Assembly (NCBI GenBank): GCA_022710185.1
Contig: JAKLHK010000015.1
Coordinates: 1 to 64,000, forward strand
Reading direction: 5' to 3'
Origin: Bacteroidota bacterium
GTDB lineage: Bacteria; Bacteroidota; Bacteroidia; Bacteroidales; JAGNHN01
DNA: 64,000 nucleotides
Both the position numbers and the translations under genes were made by a program. A model generated the notes under the pieces. It was not told where the DNA came from. It saw only the letters and a list, made by a program, of their open reading frames with translations, and made no database searches. This document shows positions 8,335-17,803 of this stretch, piece after piece (the first letter of the stretch is position 1; each line of letters opens with the position of its first letter).

Positions 8335-8741
8335 TTATTGCGCCTGTTTTCTCAGCAGCCCGATCATTGCTCCAAATCCGGTTCCAATGAACGCCCGGTC
8401 CTTGTTGATCTGTACCATGGGAGAAATGGTCAGACCTACTACCCTGGTAAACGGAAATTCAATATATGATCGAAATGAAGCTGGGCAAGTCCAAGGGTGA
8501 AAACACCGACTAATCCAGAGTTGAAGTCTTTAGGTTGTGATTTTGCTTCCCTTATATGGTTCGAATATCCAATTTGAAAAGAATATTTCTCGTGGAGTAA
8601 ATAGTTCAGGTTCAAATTTATCTCCAGATAGTTGCCAAAAGCGATCTCAGAGGTGGCGTATATCGCGTTCTTCTCTGAAAACTGTGCATTTACACTGAAT
8701 GAAGCAAAATACATAGAAATAGCAAGTAACACCTTTTTCAT
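8335..8741 (-). pseudogene. Frameshifted outer-membrane protein gene
   Basis: An open frame from the ATG at 8741 has a signal peptide (KKVLLAISMYFASFSVNA) and beta-strand-rich sequence (YATSEIAFGNYLEINLNLNYLL, SFQIGYSNHI), but stops early at 8439. Just before the stop, another frame continues with EFPFTRVVGLTISPMVQINKDRAFIGTGFGAMIGLLRKQAQ and ends at 8335, a typical C-terminal strand block of the same kind of outer-membrane protein. The switch falls near 8450-8460. The total is also short for the family I have in mind, so an internal deletion plus frameshift is likely. A sequencing indel remains possible. Confidence 0.6.
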
Positions 8742-8891
8742 CGGAGGGATCGTTGAGCCTATCAGCACGATCCAAGTTACGGCATACCCAATGGTTATGC
8801 AAATGGAATAAAACATTAGCTTTAGCACGATGTATCCGGACAACCCGGCATCCTGTCTCTCACTGATTCGGCCATTCAAATCCTATCCATC

Positions 8892-9677
8892 ATGATTAGC
8901 AGAAGTAGTGCCCACCGAATGAGGAACATAGCCCTGACTGCAGGACTATTGTTTTCACTCGCCCTTAACGCTCAGAATGATCAGCAGGTCAACTGGTGGA
9001 AAAGCCAGAAGATATTCCTTGGCGGGGGCTATGGCATGGGATGGAGCGAGAGGGTGGATCCGCATATGCAGTATACCCTCTCAGTGGCCGGTGGACCGGC
9101 CACCGGACCTTATGATTCCAAGTTCCAGACCTTTTTCGTTACTTTTTCCGGTTCGCTGAGCTATTATCCTTCGAGGTGGCTTTCCCTGCATGTGAAAGGA
9201 GGGCAGCAATCGCACAAACTGGAAGTCATCTCCGATCAGGATGGCAGGATACATATGCGCTTTGGCACGCTCCAGGCCAAATTCAATGTTTACCAGGCGG
9301 TCAGGAACCTTGGAACCATCCATAACATTTATATGGGCGGAGGGATCGGGACCTATGGATACGACTTCTGGAAAGAGAACGGAACCGTAAAAACTGAAGT
9401 AGAGTTCAAAAGCTCTGTTGGCCCTGGCTTCTCGATGGGCACGGAATGGATGTTCATGGGCAAGTCTGCCGATAAAATGAATATCCTGTTTTATATAGAA
9501 CTCACCGCGGACTTCGCTTCGTTCGACTTTGACTCGGCCACCGAGGGAGGAAACACCTACAGCATCGATGCCCTGCCCTATGATGACTGGAGGAAGGTGG
9601 GATGCAATGCTTTCGGGGCAGAGATGGGGCTGAGGTTTTCCTTGTTCAATAAACAGCTGCCGCTCGTTTATCATTAA
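8892..9677 (+). CDS. Uncharacterised outer-membrane beta-barrel protein
   Basis: A 261-residue exported protein. The signal peptide core ALTAGLLFSLALNAQ ends near residue 28. The mature part alternates short strands and Gly/aromatic turns (IFLGGGYGMGWSERV, IYMGGGIGTYGYDFW, LFYIELTADFASFDF) and ends ...GAEMGLRFSLFNKQLPLVYH, consistent with an eight- to ten-strand barrel. I do not recognise a named family. The in-frame ATG at 8919 would give a neater signal peptide and is an equally good start. It is divergent from the decayed outer-membrane gene upstream; the 150 bases between them hold no clear promoter. Confidence 0.7.
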   Translation: MISRSSAHRMRNIALTAGLLFSLALNAQNDQQVNWWKSQKIFLGGGYGMGWSERVDPHMQYTLSVAGGPATGPYDSKFQTFFVTFSGSLSYYPSRWLSLHVKGGQQSHKLEVISDQDGRIHMRFGTLQAKFNVYQAVRNLGTIHNIYMGGGIGTYGYDFWKENGTVKTEVEFKSSVGPGFSMGTEWMFMGKSADKMNILFYIELTADFASFDFDSATEGGNTYSIDALPYDDWRKVGCNAFGAEMGLRFSLFNKQLPLVYH

Positions 9678-9770
9678 GGGCTGGAACCGTGGCTGAGCAT
9701 GACAGTGTGCAGGGGAGCAGATTGAACCATCACCCCCTCTTCCTTGTTCATTCGGAAATACTTCACCGCC

Positions 9771-10016
9771 ATGAAATGTCCCGTATGCAGCAGCGTTGAC
9801 CTGGTTATGTCCGAGCGCCAGGGAATTGAGATTGATTACTGCCCCAACTGCAGGGGCATCTGGCTGGATCGCGGAGAGCTTGACAAGATCCTGGAACGCT
9901 CCCAGCAATCCCCGCCCCAGGCTCCCCCCTCCCGTCCGGAGCCCCGCTACGACAAAGATCATTACGATCGTGGCCAATACCGCAAGAAGAACTGGCTGAA
10001 CGAGCTCTTCGACTGA
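9771..10016 (+). CDS. Zf-TFIIB zinc-ribbon protein
   Basis: An 81-residue protein with one TFIIB-type zinc ribbon: MKCPVC at the N-terminus and YCPNCRGIWLDRGELDKIL (about residues 23-41) provide the four cysteines and the family-typical W-x-D-x-GE motif. The C-terminal half is charged and Pro-rich (SPPQAPPSRPEPRYDKDHYDRG) and ends with WLNELFD, a tail common in these proteins. Nucleic-acid or protein binding is expected but no partner is known. Start at 9771 places the first CxxC at residues 3-6 as in relatives. It converges with sucB 22 bases downstream. Confidence 0.88.
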   Translation: MKCPVCSSVDLVMSERQGIEIDYCPNCRGIWLDRGELDKILERSQQSPPQAPPSRPEPRYDKDHYDRGQYRKKNWLNELFD

Positions 10017-10038
10017 TATCTGACATAGAGATCCGATA

Positions 10039-11358
10039 TCAGATCTCCAACAGCGCCTCCCCCGGCTCCTTCCCCCCGGTCAGCATACGGGTGGGGTTTT
10101 CCAGCAGTTCCTTCACGCGCACCAGGAAGCTCACGCTTTCGCGCCCGTCGATCACCCTATGGTCATAGGATAGGGCCACAAACATCACCGGCCTGATCTC
10201 TACCTTCCCGTTCACGGCCACAGGCCGCTCCACGATGTTGTGCATGCCCAGGATGGCGCTCTGAGGGGGGTTGAGGATGGGTGTGGACAGCATGGACCCG
10301 AACACCCCTCCGTTGGTGATAGTAAACGTGCCGCCCTTCATGTCGTCCAGAGTGATCTTATTGTTGCGCGCCTTGTCGGCCATAGCTTTGATTCCGGCCT
10401 CGATCCCGGCAAGGCTCAGCTGTTCGGCATTCCGCAGCACCGGCACCATCAGGCCTTTGGGAGTGCTTACCGCGATGCCAATGTCGGCATAGTCGTGGTA
10501 TACCAGGTCTTCCCCGTCGATCATGGCGTTCACCGCGGGGAAGTCGTGGAGGGCGATGCTTACGGCCCGGGTGAAGAAGGCCATGAAGCCCAGGCCCACG
10601 CCATGCTTCTGGGCGAAGGCATCCTTGTATTTCCTGCGCAGTTCCATCACCGCCGACATGTCCACCTCGTTGAAGGTGGTCAGCATGGCGGTCTCATTCT
10701 TCACCGATACCAGTCGTTCGGCGAGCTTGAGCCGGAGCGTTGACATTTTCTTTCGCTCGGTGTTGCGGGTGCCTCCCCAAGCTGACATAGGCACCTGAGC
10801 TGTTCCCGATGGGGCTGCCGCCTGGCGGACGAAGGCTTCCACGTCCTCCCGCCCAACCCTCTGCGATTTCAGCCAGGCAACGAAAGCGGCCTCGCTGAGT
10901 CCTTGTTCCTTGAGCATTTTGCGGGCCAGGGGGGAAAAATGGGGGCCTTCAGCGGAAGTTTCGCTCTCAGGGGCCTTTGGTGTTTCTGCAGCCGTAGGTA
11001 GCTTAGCCGACGCCGCGCTGGATCCTGCGCCTGCCGGAGGCTCAGGTTTGCTGACTTCTGCGGACGGCTGTCCCATCGGCCTTGCACTGGCCTCTGCTTT
11101 CGGGGTCTTTGCTTGCCCTTCGGCTGAAGGGTCTATGGTGGCGATCACCGCGCCCACGGCGATGGTGTCGCCTTCCGAAGCCCCGTGATGCAATACCCCG
11201 CTTTCGGGGGCGCTCACGCTCAGGGTTGCCTTGTCGGAGTCGATCTCTGCCACTTCCTGGTCCTTTTCAACGTATTCCCCGTCGGCAGCCAGCCAGGAGG
11301 CCAGCTGGACCTGGGTGATGGATTCTCCCGGACTGGGGACCTTGATCTCTAACTTCAT
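10039..11358 (-). CDS. sucB: 2-oxoglutarate dehydrogenase E2 (dihydrolipoyl succinyltransferase)
   Basis: A 439-residue E2 component that moves the succinyl group from lipoamide to CoA. Domains in order: lipoyl domain (1-77) with the lipoylated lysine in [10 protein letters not shown] (Lys43); an Ala/Pro-rich linker (about 78-135); a peripheral-subunit-binding domain ([20 protein letters not shown], about 142-170); and the catalytic core with [15 protein letters not shown] near the C-terminus holding the active-site His and Asp. It starts 12 bases after sucA stops, so both are co-transcribed. The E3 (lpd) is not in the window. Confidence 0.96.
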   Translation of the reverse strand: MKLEIKVPSPGESITQVQLASWLAADGEYVEKDQEVAEIDSDKATLSVSAPESGVLHHGASEGDTIAVGAVIATIDPSAEGQAKTPKAEASARPMGQPSAEVSKPEPPAGAGSSAASAKLPTAAETPKAPESETSAEGPHFSPLARKMLKEQGLSEAAFVAWLKSQRVGREDVEAFVRQAAAPSGTAQVPMSAWGGTRNTERKKMSTLRLKLAERLVSVKNETAMLTTFNEVDMSAVMELRRKYKDAFAQKHGVGLGFMAFFTRAVSIALHDFPAVNAMIDGEDLVYHDYADIGIAVSTPKGLMVPVLRNAEQLSLAGIEAGIKAMADKARNNKITLDDMKGGTFTITNGGVFGSMLSTPILNPPQSAILGMHNIVERPVAVNGKVEIRPVMFVALSYDHRVIDGRESVSFLVRVKELLENPTRMLTGGKEPGEALLEI

Positions 11359-11370
11359 GGGATGGGTTCC

Positions 11371-14205
11371 TTAGGGTTTGGTTGAGAAGGGCCTGAGCGT
11401 ACGTTCCTCTTCGGGCAGCAGCCGGCTCACGTATTTGTATTCCTTGGGGGCGCACACCATTTTGCATTCGCTGTTCACCCGCTCGCAGGTGCAGCCGCCG
11501 AAGGTCTTTTCCATAATCTTGGCCTGGCGCTCCTTGTGCAGGGTGGGGGAACCGGTGGCAGGGCTGCCGCTTTCTGGCCGGGCCACCAGCATGAGCGACA
11601 CCTCGTTGAACTTGCGGGCTACGAAAGACCAGGCGCCCATGTTGGCCGGTTCCTCCTGCGTCCAGAGGTATTTGTAGGCCTTGGGGTAGCGCGCGATGAC
11701 CCGTTCCAGCTGAAGGGTAGGCATGGGGTGGATCTGTTCCAGGCGGATGAGGGCCGTATCCCAGGCCTGGCGCCGTTCCCGCTCCTCCAATAGGTCATAG
11801 TATACCTTACCCGTGCAGAACACCAGCTTGCGCACGCCTTCAGGATCCACGGAAGCATCGTCGATCACTTCCCTGAACCCTCCCGAAGTGAACTCACGCA
11901 GGTCGGAAACGCAGGCCGGGTGGCGCAGCAGGCTCTTGGGCGTGAACACGATGAGGGGCTTCCTGAAGTCCCGCTTGAGCTGACGCCTCAACAGGTGGAA
12001 GAGGTTGGCCGGGGTGGTGGGGTTGACCACCTGCATATTGTAATCGGCGCTAAGGGTGAGGAAGCGCTCCATACGGGCGCTGGAGTGTTCCGGCCCCTGG
12101 CCTTCGTAGCCGTGGGGGAGGAACATCACCAGGTCGTTCATCACGTTCCACTTGTCTTCGGCGCTGCTGATGAACTGGTCGATGATGATCTGGGCCCCGT
12201 TGTGGAAGTCCCCGAACTGGGCTTCCCAGATGGTCAGCGTAGCCGGAGAGGCCATGGCATAACCGTATTCGAAGCCGAGCACTCCGTATTCCGAAAGCGG
12301 GGAGTTGTAGATGTCGAAACGCGCCTGGCCTTCTGAGAGCCGGGACAAGGGGATATAGGGTTCCCCGTTGTCCTCCTGGGTCAGCACGGCATGGCGGTGA
12401 GAGAAGGTGCCCCGTTGCACGTCCTGTCCGCTGAGGCGCACCGCCACGCCTTCGGTTAGTAAGGTGCCGTAGGCCAACAGCTCGCCCATGGCCCAGTCGA
12501 GGCGACCGCTGCCAAACACCATCTCGCGCCTTTCCTCCTGCAACTTCACGATCTTGCGGAAAAGCTTTTTCCCTTCGGGGATGGCGGTAAGCTGCCCGGT
12601 GATGGACTGAAGGCGCTCCAGGGGGACGCTGGTGTCGGGGGAGGCATCGAAATCGGCCGGCGTGGCCTTGCGGATGCCGGCCCAGGTGTCGGCCAGGAAG
12701 GAATGCAGCCGGGCTTTGCCAGTAAGCCGGGCCTCGGTGAGGGACTGTTCGAAACGTTCGTTGATCTCACGGGCGATGGCATCCACCTCCCCGGCATCCA
12801 CCCGGCCGGCTTCAGTAAGCTGTCGGCTGTATATCTGTAAGGGATCCGGGTGCTTCTCGATGATCTTGTATAACAGGGGCTGGGTAAAGCGGGGCTCGTC
12901 GCTCTCGTTGTGACCGTATTTGCGGTAGCACAGCAGGTCGATGAACACGTCCTTATTGAAGCGCTCCCTAAAATCCATGGCCAGGTTGATGGTGTATACC
13001 AGGGATTCCACATCGTCTCCGTTCACGTGGAACACCGGCGACTGGGTTACCTTGGCCACATCGGTGCAATAGGTGCTGGAACGGGCGTCGAGGTAATTGG
13101 TGGTGAAACCGATCTGGTTGTTGATCACCAGGTGGATGGTACCCCCGCTGCGGTAGCCTTCGAGCTCCGACATCTGTTGCAGCTCGTATATTATACCCTG
13201 CCCGGCGATGGAGGCATCGCCGTGGATGAGGATGGGGGTCACCTTGTCGGAGTCGCCCTGGTAAAGGTTGTCAATGCGCGCCCTCACGATGCCCTGTACC
13301 ACGGGTCCTACTGCTTCCAGGTGGGAGGGGTTGGGTGCCAGGGTGAGGCGTATGCTTCGTCCCTCGCGTGTCTGGCAGTCGGAGGTGAAGCCCAGGTGGT
13401 ATTTCACGTCGCCCAGCAGGGTCTCGTCCTCATAGCCCTTGCCTTCGAACTCGGTAAAGATATCGCGGGCCGGTTTGCGCAGGATGTTGGCCAATACGTT
13501 GAGCCGGCCGCGGTGGGCCATCCCGATCACGAACTCCACGCTGCCCAGGGCGGCGCTGTGCTCGATCACCTGGTCCAGGGCGGGGATGAGGGCCTCGGCC
13601 CCTTCGAGGGAAAAGCGCTTCTGCCCGGGGAATTTCTTGTGGATGAACTTCTCAAAGAGCACCGCCTCGCTCAGCTTATAGAGCATATGGCGCTGGTCGT
13701 CCACGCCGAACGCCGGACGGTTGCGCGTGGACTCCATGCGCTCTCGCAGCCAGCGGGCCACCTCGACGTTGCGGATGTAAAAGAACTCCGCCCCGACGTG
13801 GCGACAGTATGTCTCGTTGAGGTGGTCGAGGATGTGCTGCAGGGTGGTGGTACCCAGGCCCAGCTCCTTGCCGGCGTGAAAAGGCCGGGCGAGATCGGAT
13901 TCCTTGAGGCCGAAGTTCTCCAGCTCCAGGGTGGGCAGGTATTTGCGCCGGGTGCGTACCGGGTTGGTGAGGGTGAACAGATGCCCCCGCTGACGGTAGG
14001 CGTTGATGAGGTTGATGACCTTGAACTCCTCGGGCATCCCCTGCTCCTCCCCACGGGCTTTGCCGAAGTCGGTGCGGGCGAACTCGAAGCCCTCAAAGAA
14101 TTTCCTCCAGCTCTCGTCCACCGATGCCGGATCCTGCCGGTATTGCTGGTAGAACGCGTCGATCACCGCGATTTCCGCCTGGCTGAGGTAGGAAGCCTGT
14201 CTCAT
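11371..14205 (-). CDS. sucA: 2-oxoglutarate dehydrogenase E1
   Basis: A 944-residue thiamine-diphosphate enzyme that decarboxylates 2-oxoglutarate in the TCA cycle. The N-terminal tail ending in the FFEGFEFAR region is the usual OGDH start. HRGRLNVLANIL and the HGDASIAGQGIIYE segment (TPP/Mg binding) lie in the central domain, and LPHGYEGQGPEHSSARMERFL in the C-terminal transketolase-like domain is highly diagnostic. Length is normal for the family. It is first in the sucAB operon and transcribed away from the glucan locus across a 439-base gap. Confidence 0.97.
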   Translation of the reverse strand: MRQASYLSQAEIAVIDAFYQQYRQDPASVDESWRKFFEGFEFARTDFGKARGEEQGMPEEFKVINLINAYRQRGHLFTLTNPVRTRRKYLPTLELENFGLKESDLARPFHAGKELGLGTTTLQHILDHLNETYCRHVGAEFFYIRNVEVARWLRERMESTRNRPAFGVDDQRHMLYKLSEAVLFEKFIHKKFPGQKRFSLEGAEALIPALDQVIEHSAALGSVEFVIGMAHRGRLNVLANILRKPARDIFTEFEGKGYEDETLLGDVKYHLGFTSDCQTREGRSIRLTLAPNPSHLEAVGPVVQGIVRARIDNLYQGDSDKVTPILIHGDASIAGQGIIYELQQMSELEGYRSGGTIHLVINNQIGFTTNYLDARSSTYCTDVAKVTQSPVFHVNGDDVESLVYTINLAMDFRERFNKDVFIDLLCYRKYGHNESDEPRFTQPLLYKIIEKHPDPLQIYSRQLTEAGRVDAGEVDAIAREINERFEQSLTEARLTGKARLHSFLADTWAGIRKATPADFDASPDTSVPLERLQSITGQLTAIPEGKKLFRKIVKLQEERREMVFGSGRLDWAMGELLAYGTLLTEGVAVRLSGQDVQRGTFSHRHAVLTQEDNGEPYIPLSRLSEGQARFDIYNSPLSEYGVLGFEYGYAMASPATLTIWEAQFGDFHNGAQIIIDQFISSAEDKWNVMNDLVMFLPHGYEGQGPEHSSARMERFLTLSADYNMQVVNPTTPANLFHLLRRQLKRDFRKPLIVFTPKSLLRHPACVSDLREFTSGGFREVIDDASVDPEGVRKLVFCTGKVYYDLLEERERRQAWDTALIRLEQIHPMPTLQLERVIARYPKAYKYLWTQEEPANMGAWSFVARKFNEVSLMLVARPESGSPATGSPTLHKERQAKIMEKTFGGCTCERVNSECKMVCAPKEYKYVSRLLPEEERTLRPFSTKP

Positions 14206-14644
14206 GTGTTACCCGGAGATTAATTCTTCATTAAATATAAATATGCAAAATTAATGATATAAATCGGATACGCAGGGGGAGAAGGGGTGGGATTATCCCA
14301 GGACAGCGTGAGTATCACTTGGGGAATACCTTGTTCAGGGCATCGGTGCCACCAATGAAATATGGCACAACACATCGCGGAGCGTACTTCCTTGCCAATG
14401 ACCGGGTGCTCCCTCTTCCTTATTAAGTATATACAGTTCCCTGGAGTTACTCTCAGTATATCATCCTGGTATTAGTTGTAATGTACAGATAAAGAGATTA
14501 ATAGGCATAATGGATAGCCTCCCCTTGCCTGTGGACCACCATCTGTATATGTAATGTATAGATTCAGTTCGGATACTGAGTCTATATATTTACGCTGGGC
14601 TTCTCACCCTGAAAGGCTTACCGTACGTCTTAAACTGCCAAACC
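14206..14644. other. Intergenic region between sucA and the glucan operon
   Basis: A 439-base gap, visibly richer in A/T than the flanking genes, between divergent sucA and the first glucan-operon gene. It must hold both promoters. No perfect TAnnTTTG box was found; TATATTTA near 14584, about 55 bases before the glycosidase ATG, is the best -7 candidate on the plus strand. No gene is supported. A 17-codon minus-strand stretch (VPYFIGGTDALNKVFPK then stop, about 14318-14370) looks faintly like a TonB-domain fragment but is too short to call. Confidence 0.6.
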
Positions 14645-17600
14645 ATGAAGATCAAACCGAGACTGTTCATCCCGCTCCTGCTGAGCCTGAGTATTGCCTG
14701 GCCCGTTCTTTCGCAGGCAGACAAGGTGCTGATAAACAAGGATAAAGATGGTTTTTCCCTTAAGGTAGGGGTAGAAAGGTTCATGATCAATGGCATGAAC
14801 TGGGACTATTTCCCCATCGGAACGACCTATACCTATAGTTTATGGACACAAGCCGATGAGGTGGTCAAAGAAGCCCTGGACAAGGAGATGGCCCTGCTTA
14901 AGGAAATGGGTGTCAATGCGATACGCGTATATACAGGCATTCCACCCCGCTGGATCGAGTATATCCATTCCCGCTATGGCATATATACCATGCTCAACCA
15001 TTCCTTCGGGCGCTATGGCCTCAATGTAGGCGGTGTATGGAAACCGAACACGGAGTATTCTGATCCTCAGGTTCGTGAACTCCTGATCAAAGAAGCGGAG
15101 GAAATGGCGCGGACCTATAAGGGCACTCCCGGACTGCTGTTGTTCCTGCTGGGGAACGAAAACAACTACGGGTTGTTCTGGGACGGGGCCGAAACCGAGG
15201 ATATCCCGATGGAGGACCGTAAATCTACCCTCAGGGCCAAGCCCATGTATCAGCTGTTTAATGATGCGGCATTGAAAATCAAGGGTATAGATGATCAACA
15301 CCCCGTGGCCCTTTGCAACGGTGACCTCCTGTTCCTCGACATCATTGCCCAGGAGTGCAAGGACGTGGACATCCTCGGTGTCAATTCCTACCGCGGTATC
15401 TCCTTCACCGATCTTTACGCCAGGGTCAGCAAGGAATGCAGCAAACCGGTAATGCTGACGGAATTCGGCGCCGATGCCTTCAACGCCCTCACTTTCGAGG
15501 AGGACCAGGCTTCCCAGGCCAGCTACCTCCTGGGCAACTGGAAGGAAATCTATGCCCATGCCGCCGGGATGGGAGGCCTTGGGAATTCTATCGGGGGCTT
15601 CACCTTCCAGTTCAGCGATGGATGGTGGAAACACGGACAGACCTCGGACCTGGACATCCAGGACCACCACGCCTCCTGGTCCAACGGAGGATACCTGCAT
15701 GATTATGTGGAAGGGGAGAACAATATGAACGAGGAGTGGTTCGGCATCTGTGCCAAGGGACCCTCCAACGCCAAAGGCATCTATTCGCTCTATCCCCGCA
15801 CGGCCTATTACGTCCTCAAGGAGGTTCACCGATACCATCCCTACGCCCAGGGTGCCGGACAGGAGACCTTGAACCAGCATTTCGGGGGCATAGGGCTGGT
15901 TAATGCTGCCCTTATGGCCCGGAGCGACAAGGCAGCCCTGGAGACGGAGGGCCTGAAGAAGATCAGGCTCAGCAGGGTGAGCATGGAGCTTAGTACATTC
16001 AATACCGGAGGCAGCCTCATATCTACCCCCGAAAAGGCAGATCCCGATAATCCTGTTTACCCCGACCAGCTGGGATTCGACCATATGCAGTCGTTCTATT
16101 TCGGGGTGGAGGCCAATCCCGCGCCCAACGTCAGTGCGAATGCCGAGTTCAACGTACTGGGAAATGTGGCAACCAACCCCATCGACCAGATCTTCTTCGA
16201 AAACCGGGGACGACCGCTCACCTTCAGCAGTCCTTCAGGCCCACAGGAAGTGGAGTCTATCAACAGGATGCAGGTATACCGGGCCAGTTACCGCTGGGAG
16301 CACCGCTATTTCGATCTGGACGGGTTCTACCGTACCGGCCATTATCATTGGGGCTATGAGGGGGATTTCTTCGGGCTGTATCCTGAAGCCTATTACGGTC
16401 CGCAGATTGACATCTACAATGCCTCGGCACCTTTTGGTTTCGAGATGGAAGGGAAGAAGCAGTTCAAGGGCCTCAAGGCGGCCTTTGGCCCCCAGCTCTG
16501 GTGGGGAGCCAATCCCGCCTTGCTGCTCAAATATACCCGTGAACTGGGTAAGATGACGGTGACCGGAATATTTCACGAAGACATTGATCAGCAGGAGAAT
16601 ACAGAGAGTTCCTTCGCCATTCCCCAGCCGCAGACCCGCCGCCTCACCCTGCACCTGAACCGGGAATTCGGCAAGCTGGACATTGACCTCGGAGGCATAT
16701 GGGCCGGCAGGCCCCTGAACGGGAGGGAGTTCCAGCTCATCAGGGGGGAGACCGGGAGTTATACCGTATATAAAGACAAGATCAGTTCCTCGGACAACTG
16801 GGGTGGCAAGATCAAGCTGACCTACACCGGAGGCAGGGTCAACGCCTATGCGCAGTCGGCCGTGATGGGCCTGGTGGCCAACGGCGGTGCCGACCATACC
16901 AGGACCTTTACCGGATGGCGGCTCAAGGACAGCGGCAGCGGCAACCAATATAATTTCCTCAGCGGATTTACCTACACCCGGGGGAACCTGCAGGTTGCAC
17001 CTAACTTCCTCTGGCAGAAACCCATCGAGGGGCCTATCCCCGGTGATGTGGACGCCCCGGGCAGGCCCCGCAACATCCTCCAGGATCCTTTTGTGGTGAG
17101 GGCCAACCGGGAACAGGTATCGGGCGAGATCCTGATCACCTACGACCCTACCCCGGCCACCTGGATGTACGAATGGGACAGCGACCGTTCTGAGGATGCC
17201 GAGTTCGCACTCAGCGCCGGCTTTGTATTCCGTCATATGCCCACCACCCAGGATGCCGCCATCGGTATCCTTCCCGACGGGCGCACCACCTTCGCCTTCC
17301 CCGGGGCTACCCCTGCCGCCGACCTTTGGGAAGCCTATGTCAGAATGATATCCAAATCCAGCGGGGATTTTGGGTATATCGCGAACCTCTACGCCGGGGA
17401 TGCCCAGGCCAACGGCAGCGACGAGCGTATTATCCGGCGCTATGGCATTGACCTGAGGATGATGTACAGGGACCTGCGGATCAACTCCTTCTTGAGGGTG
17501 AACGATTGGGGCCCCTATGACTATCACCGTGATTACAACCTCACCTTCCCGCTGCAATGTATGGCCGATGTTTCGCTGGCCGTTGGAAAACCCGAGTGGA

Positions 17601-17791
17601 TTGACCTTCCCGGGACCCGGATTGGCATACGGGGTACATGGAGGTCGCTCGATAAGTACTCCCCCCGCTATATGCCCGCCCAGAAGCTCGACAATAGCGG
17701 CAACCTGGTGCCTGACCCGGATGCCGTGGGCTTCGATAATGGCCAGGAGTGGGAGATCAGGACCTATGTGCTCATTCATATCAGTAAATAA
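14645..17791 (+). CDS. Glycosidase (clan-A TIM barrel) fused to a C-terminal outer-membrane beta-barrel
   Basis: A 1048-residue exported protein. The signal peptide is about residues 1-24. Residues 30-400 form a GH2-like (alpha/beta)8 catalytic domain with the clan-A signatures GNENNYG (acid/base candidate Glu172, after Asn171) and LTEFGAD (nucleophile candidate Glu273). From about 440 to the end the sequence changes to long runs of alternating residues, aromatic girdles and Asp/Asn/Gly loops, ending EIRTYVLIHISK, as in an outer-membrane beta-barrel. So the enzyme looks anchored in the outer membrane by its own barrel. It is the first gene of the operon, 12 bases before the next. Substrate (beta-1,3-glucan) is inferred from neighbours; the exact GH family is unresolved. 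Confidence 0.75.
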   Translation: MKIKPRLFIPLLLSLSIAWPVLSQADKVLINKDKDGFSLKVGVERFMINGMNWDYFPIGTTYTYSLWTQADEVVKEALDKEMALLKEMGVNAIRVYTGIPPRWIEYIHSRYGIYTMLNHSFGRYGLNVGGVWKPNTEYSDPQVRELLIKEAEEMARTYKGTPGLLLFLLGNENNYGLFWDGAETEDIPMEDRKSTLRAKPMYQLFNDAALKIKGIDDQHPVALCNGDLLFLDIIAQECKDVDILGVNSYRGISFTDLYARVSKECSKPVMLTEFGADAFNALTFEEDQASQASYLLGNWKEIYAHAAGMGGLGNSIGGFTFQFSDGWWKHGQTSDLDIQDHHASWSNGGYLHDYVEGENNMNEEWFGICAKGPSNAKGIYSLYPRTAYYVLKEVHRYHPYAQGAGQETLNQHFGGIGLVNAALMARSDKAALETEGLKKIRLSRVSMELSTFNTGGSLISTPEKADPDNPVYPDQLGFDHMQSFYFGVEANPAPNVSANAEFNVLGNVATNPIDQIFFENRGRPLTFSSPSGPQEVESINRMQVYRASYRWEHRYFDLDGFYRTGHYHWGYEGDFFGLYPEAYYGPQIDIYNASAPFGFEMEGKKQFKGLKAAFGPQLWWGANPALLLKYTRELGKMTVTGIFHEDIDQQENTESSFAIPQPQTRRLTLHLNREFGKLDIDLGGIWAGRPLNGREFQLIRGETGSYTVYKDKISSSDNWGGKIKLTYTGGRVNAYAQSAVMGLVANGGADHTRTFTGWRLKDSGSGNQYNFLSGFTYTRGNLQVAPNFLWQKPIEGPIPGDVDAPGRPRNILQDPFVVRANREQVSGEILITYDPTPATWMYEWDSDRSEDAEFALSAGFVFRHMPTTQDAAIGILPDGRTTFAFPGATPAADLWEAYVRMISKSSGDFGYIANLYAGDAQANGSDERIIRRYGIDLRMMYRDLRINSFLRVNDWGPYDYHRDYNLTFPLQCMADVSLAVGKPEWIDLPGTRIGIRGTWRSLDKYSPRYMPAQKLDNSGNLVPDPDAVGFDNGQEWEIRTYVLIHISK

Positions 17792-17803
17792 CAAGACCGC
17801 GCG

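Noticed and set aside
10014-10047. GAGATC/GATCTC inverted repeat between the zinc-ribbon gene and sucB
   Set aside because: Six-pair stem with an eight-base loop, no T-tract and partial overlap with sucB coding; not convincing as a terminator.
12910-14223. 437-codon plus-strand open frame across sucA
   Set aside because: It is an antisense shadow of the sucA gene, caused by codon bias in GC-rich sequence; no domain or start signal is seen.
14318-14370. Minus-strand peptide VPYFIGGTDALNKVFPK ending in a stop, slightly like a TonB C-terminal domain
   Set aside because: Only about 17 codons, no continuing similarity upstream and no second motif; chance similarity is likely.
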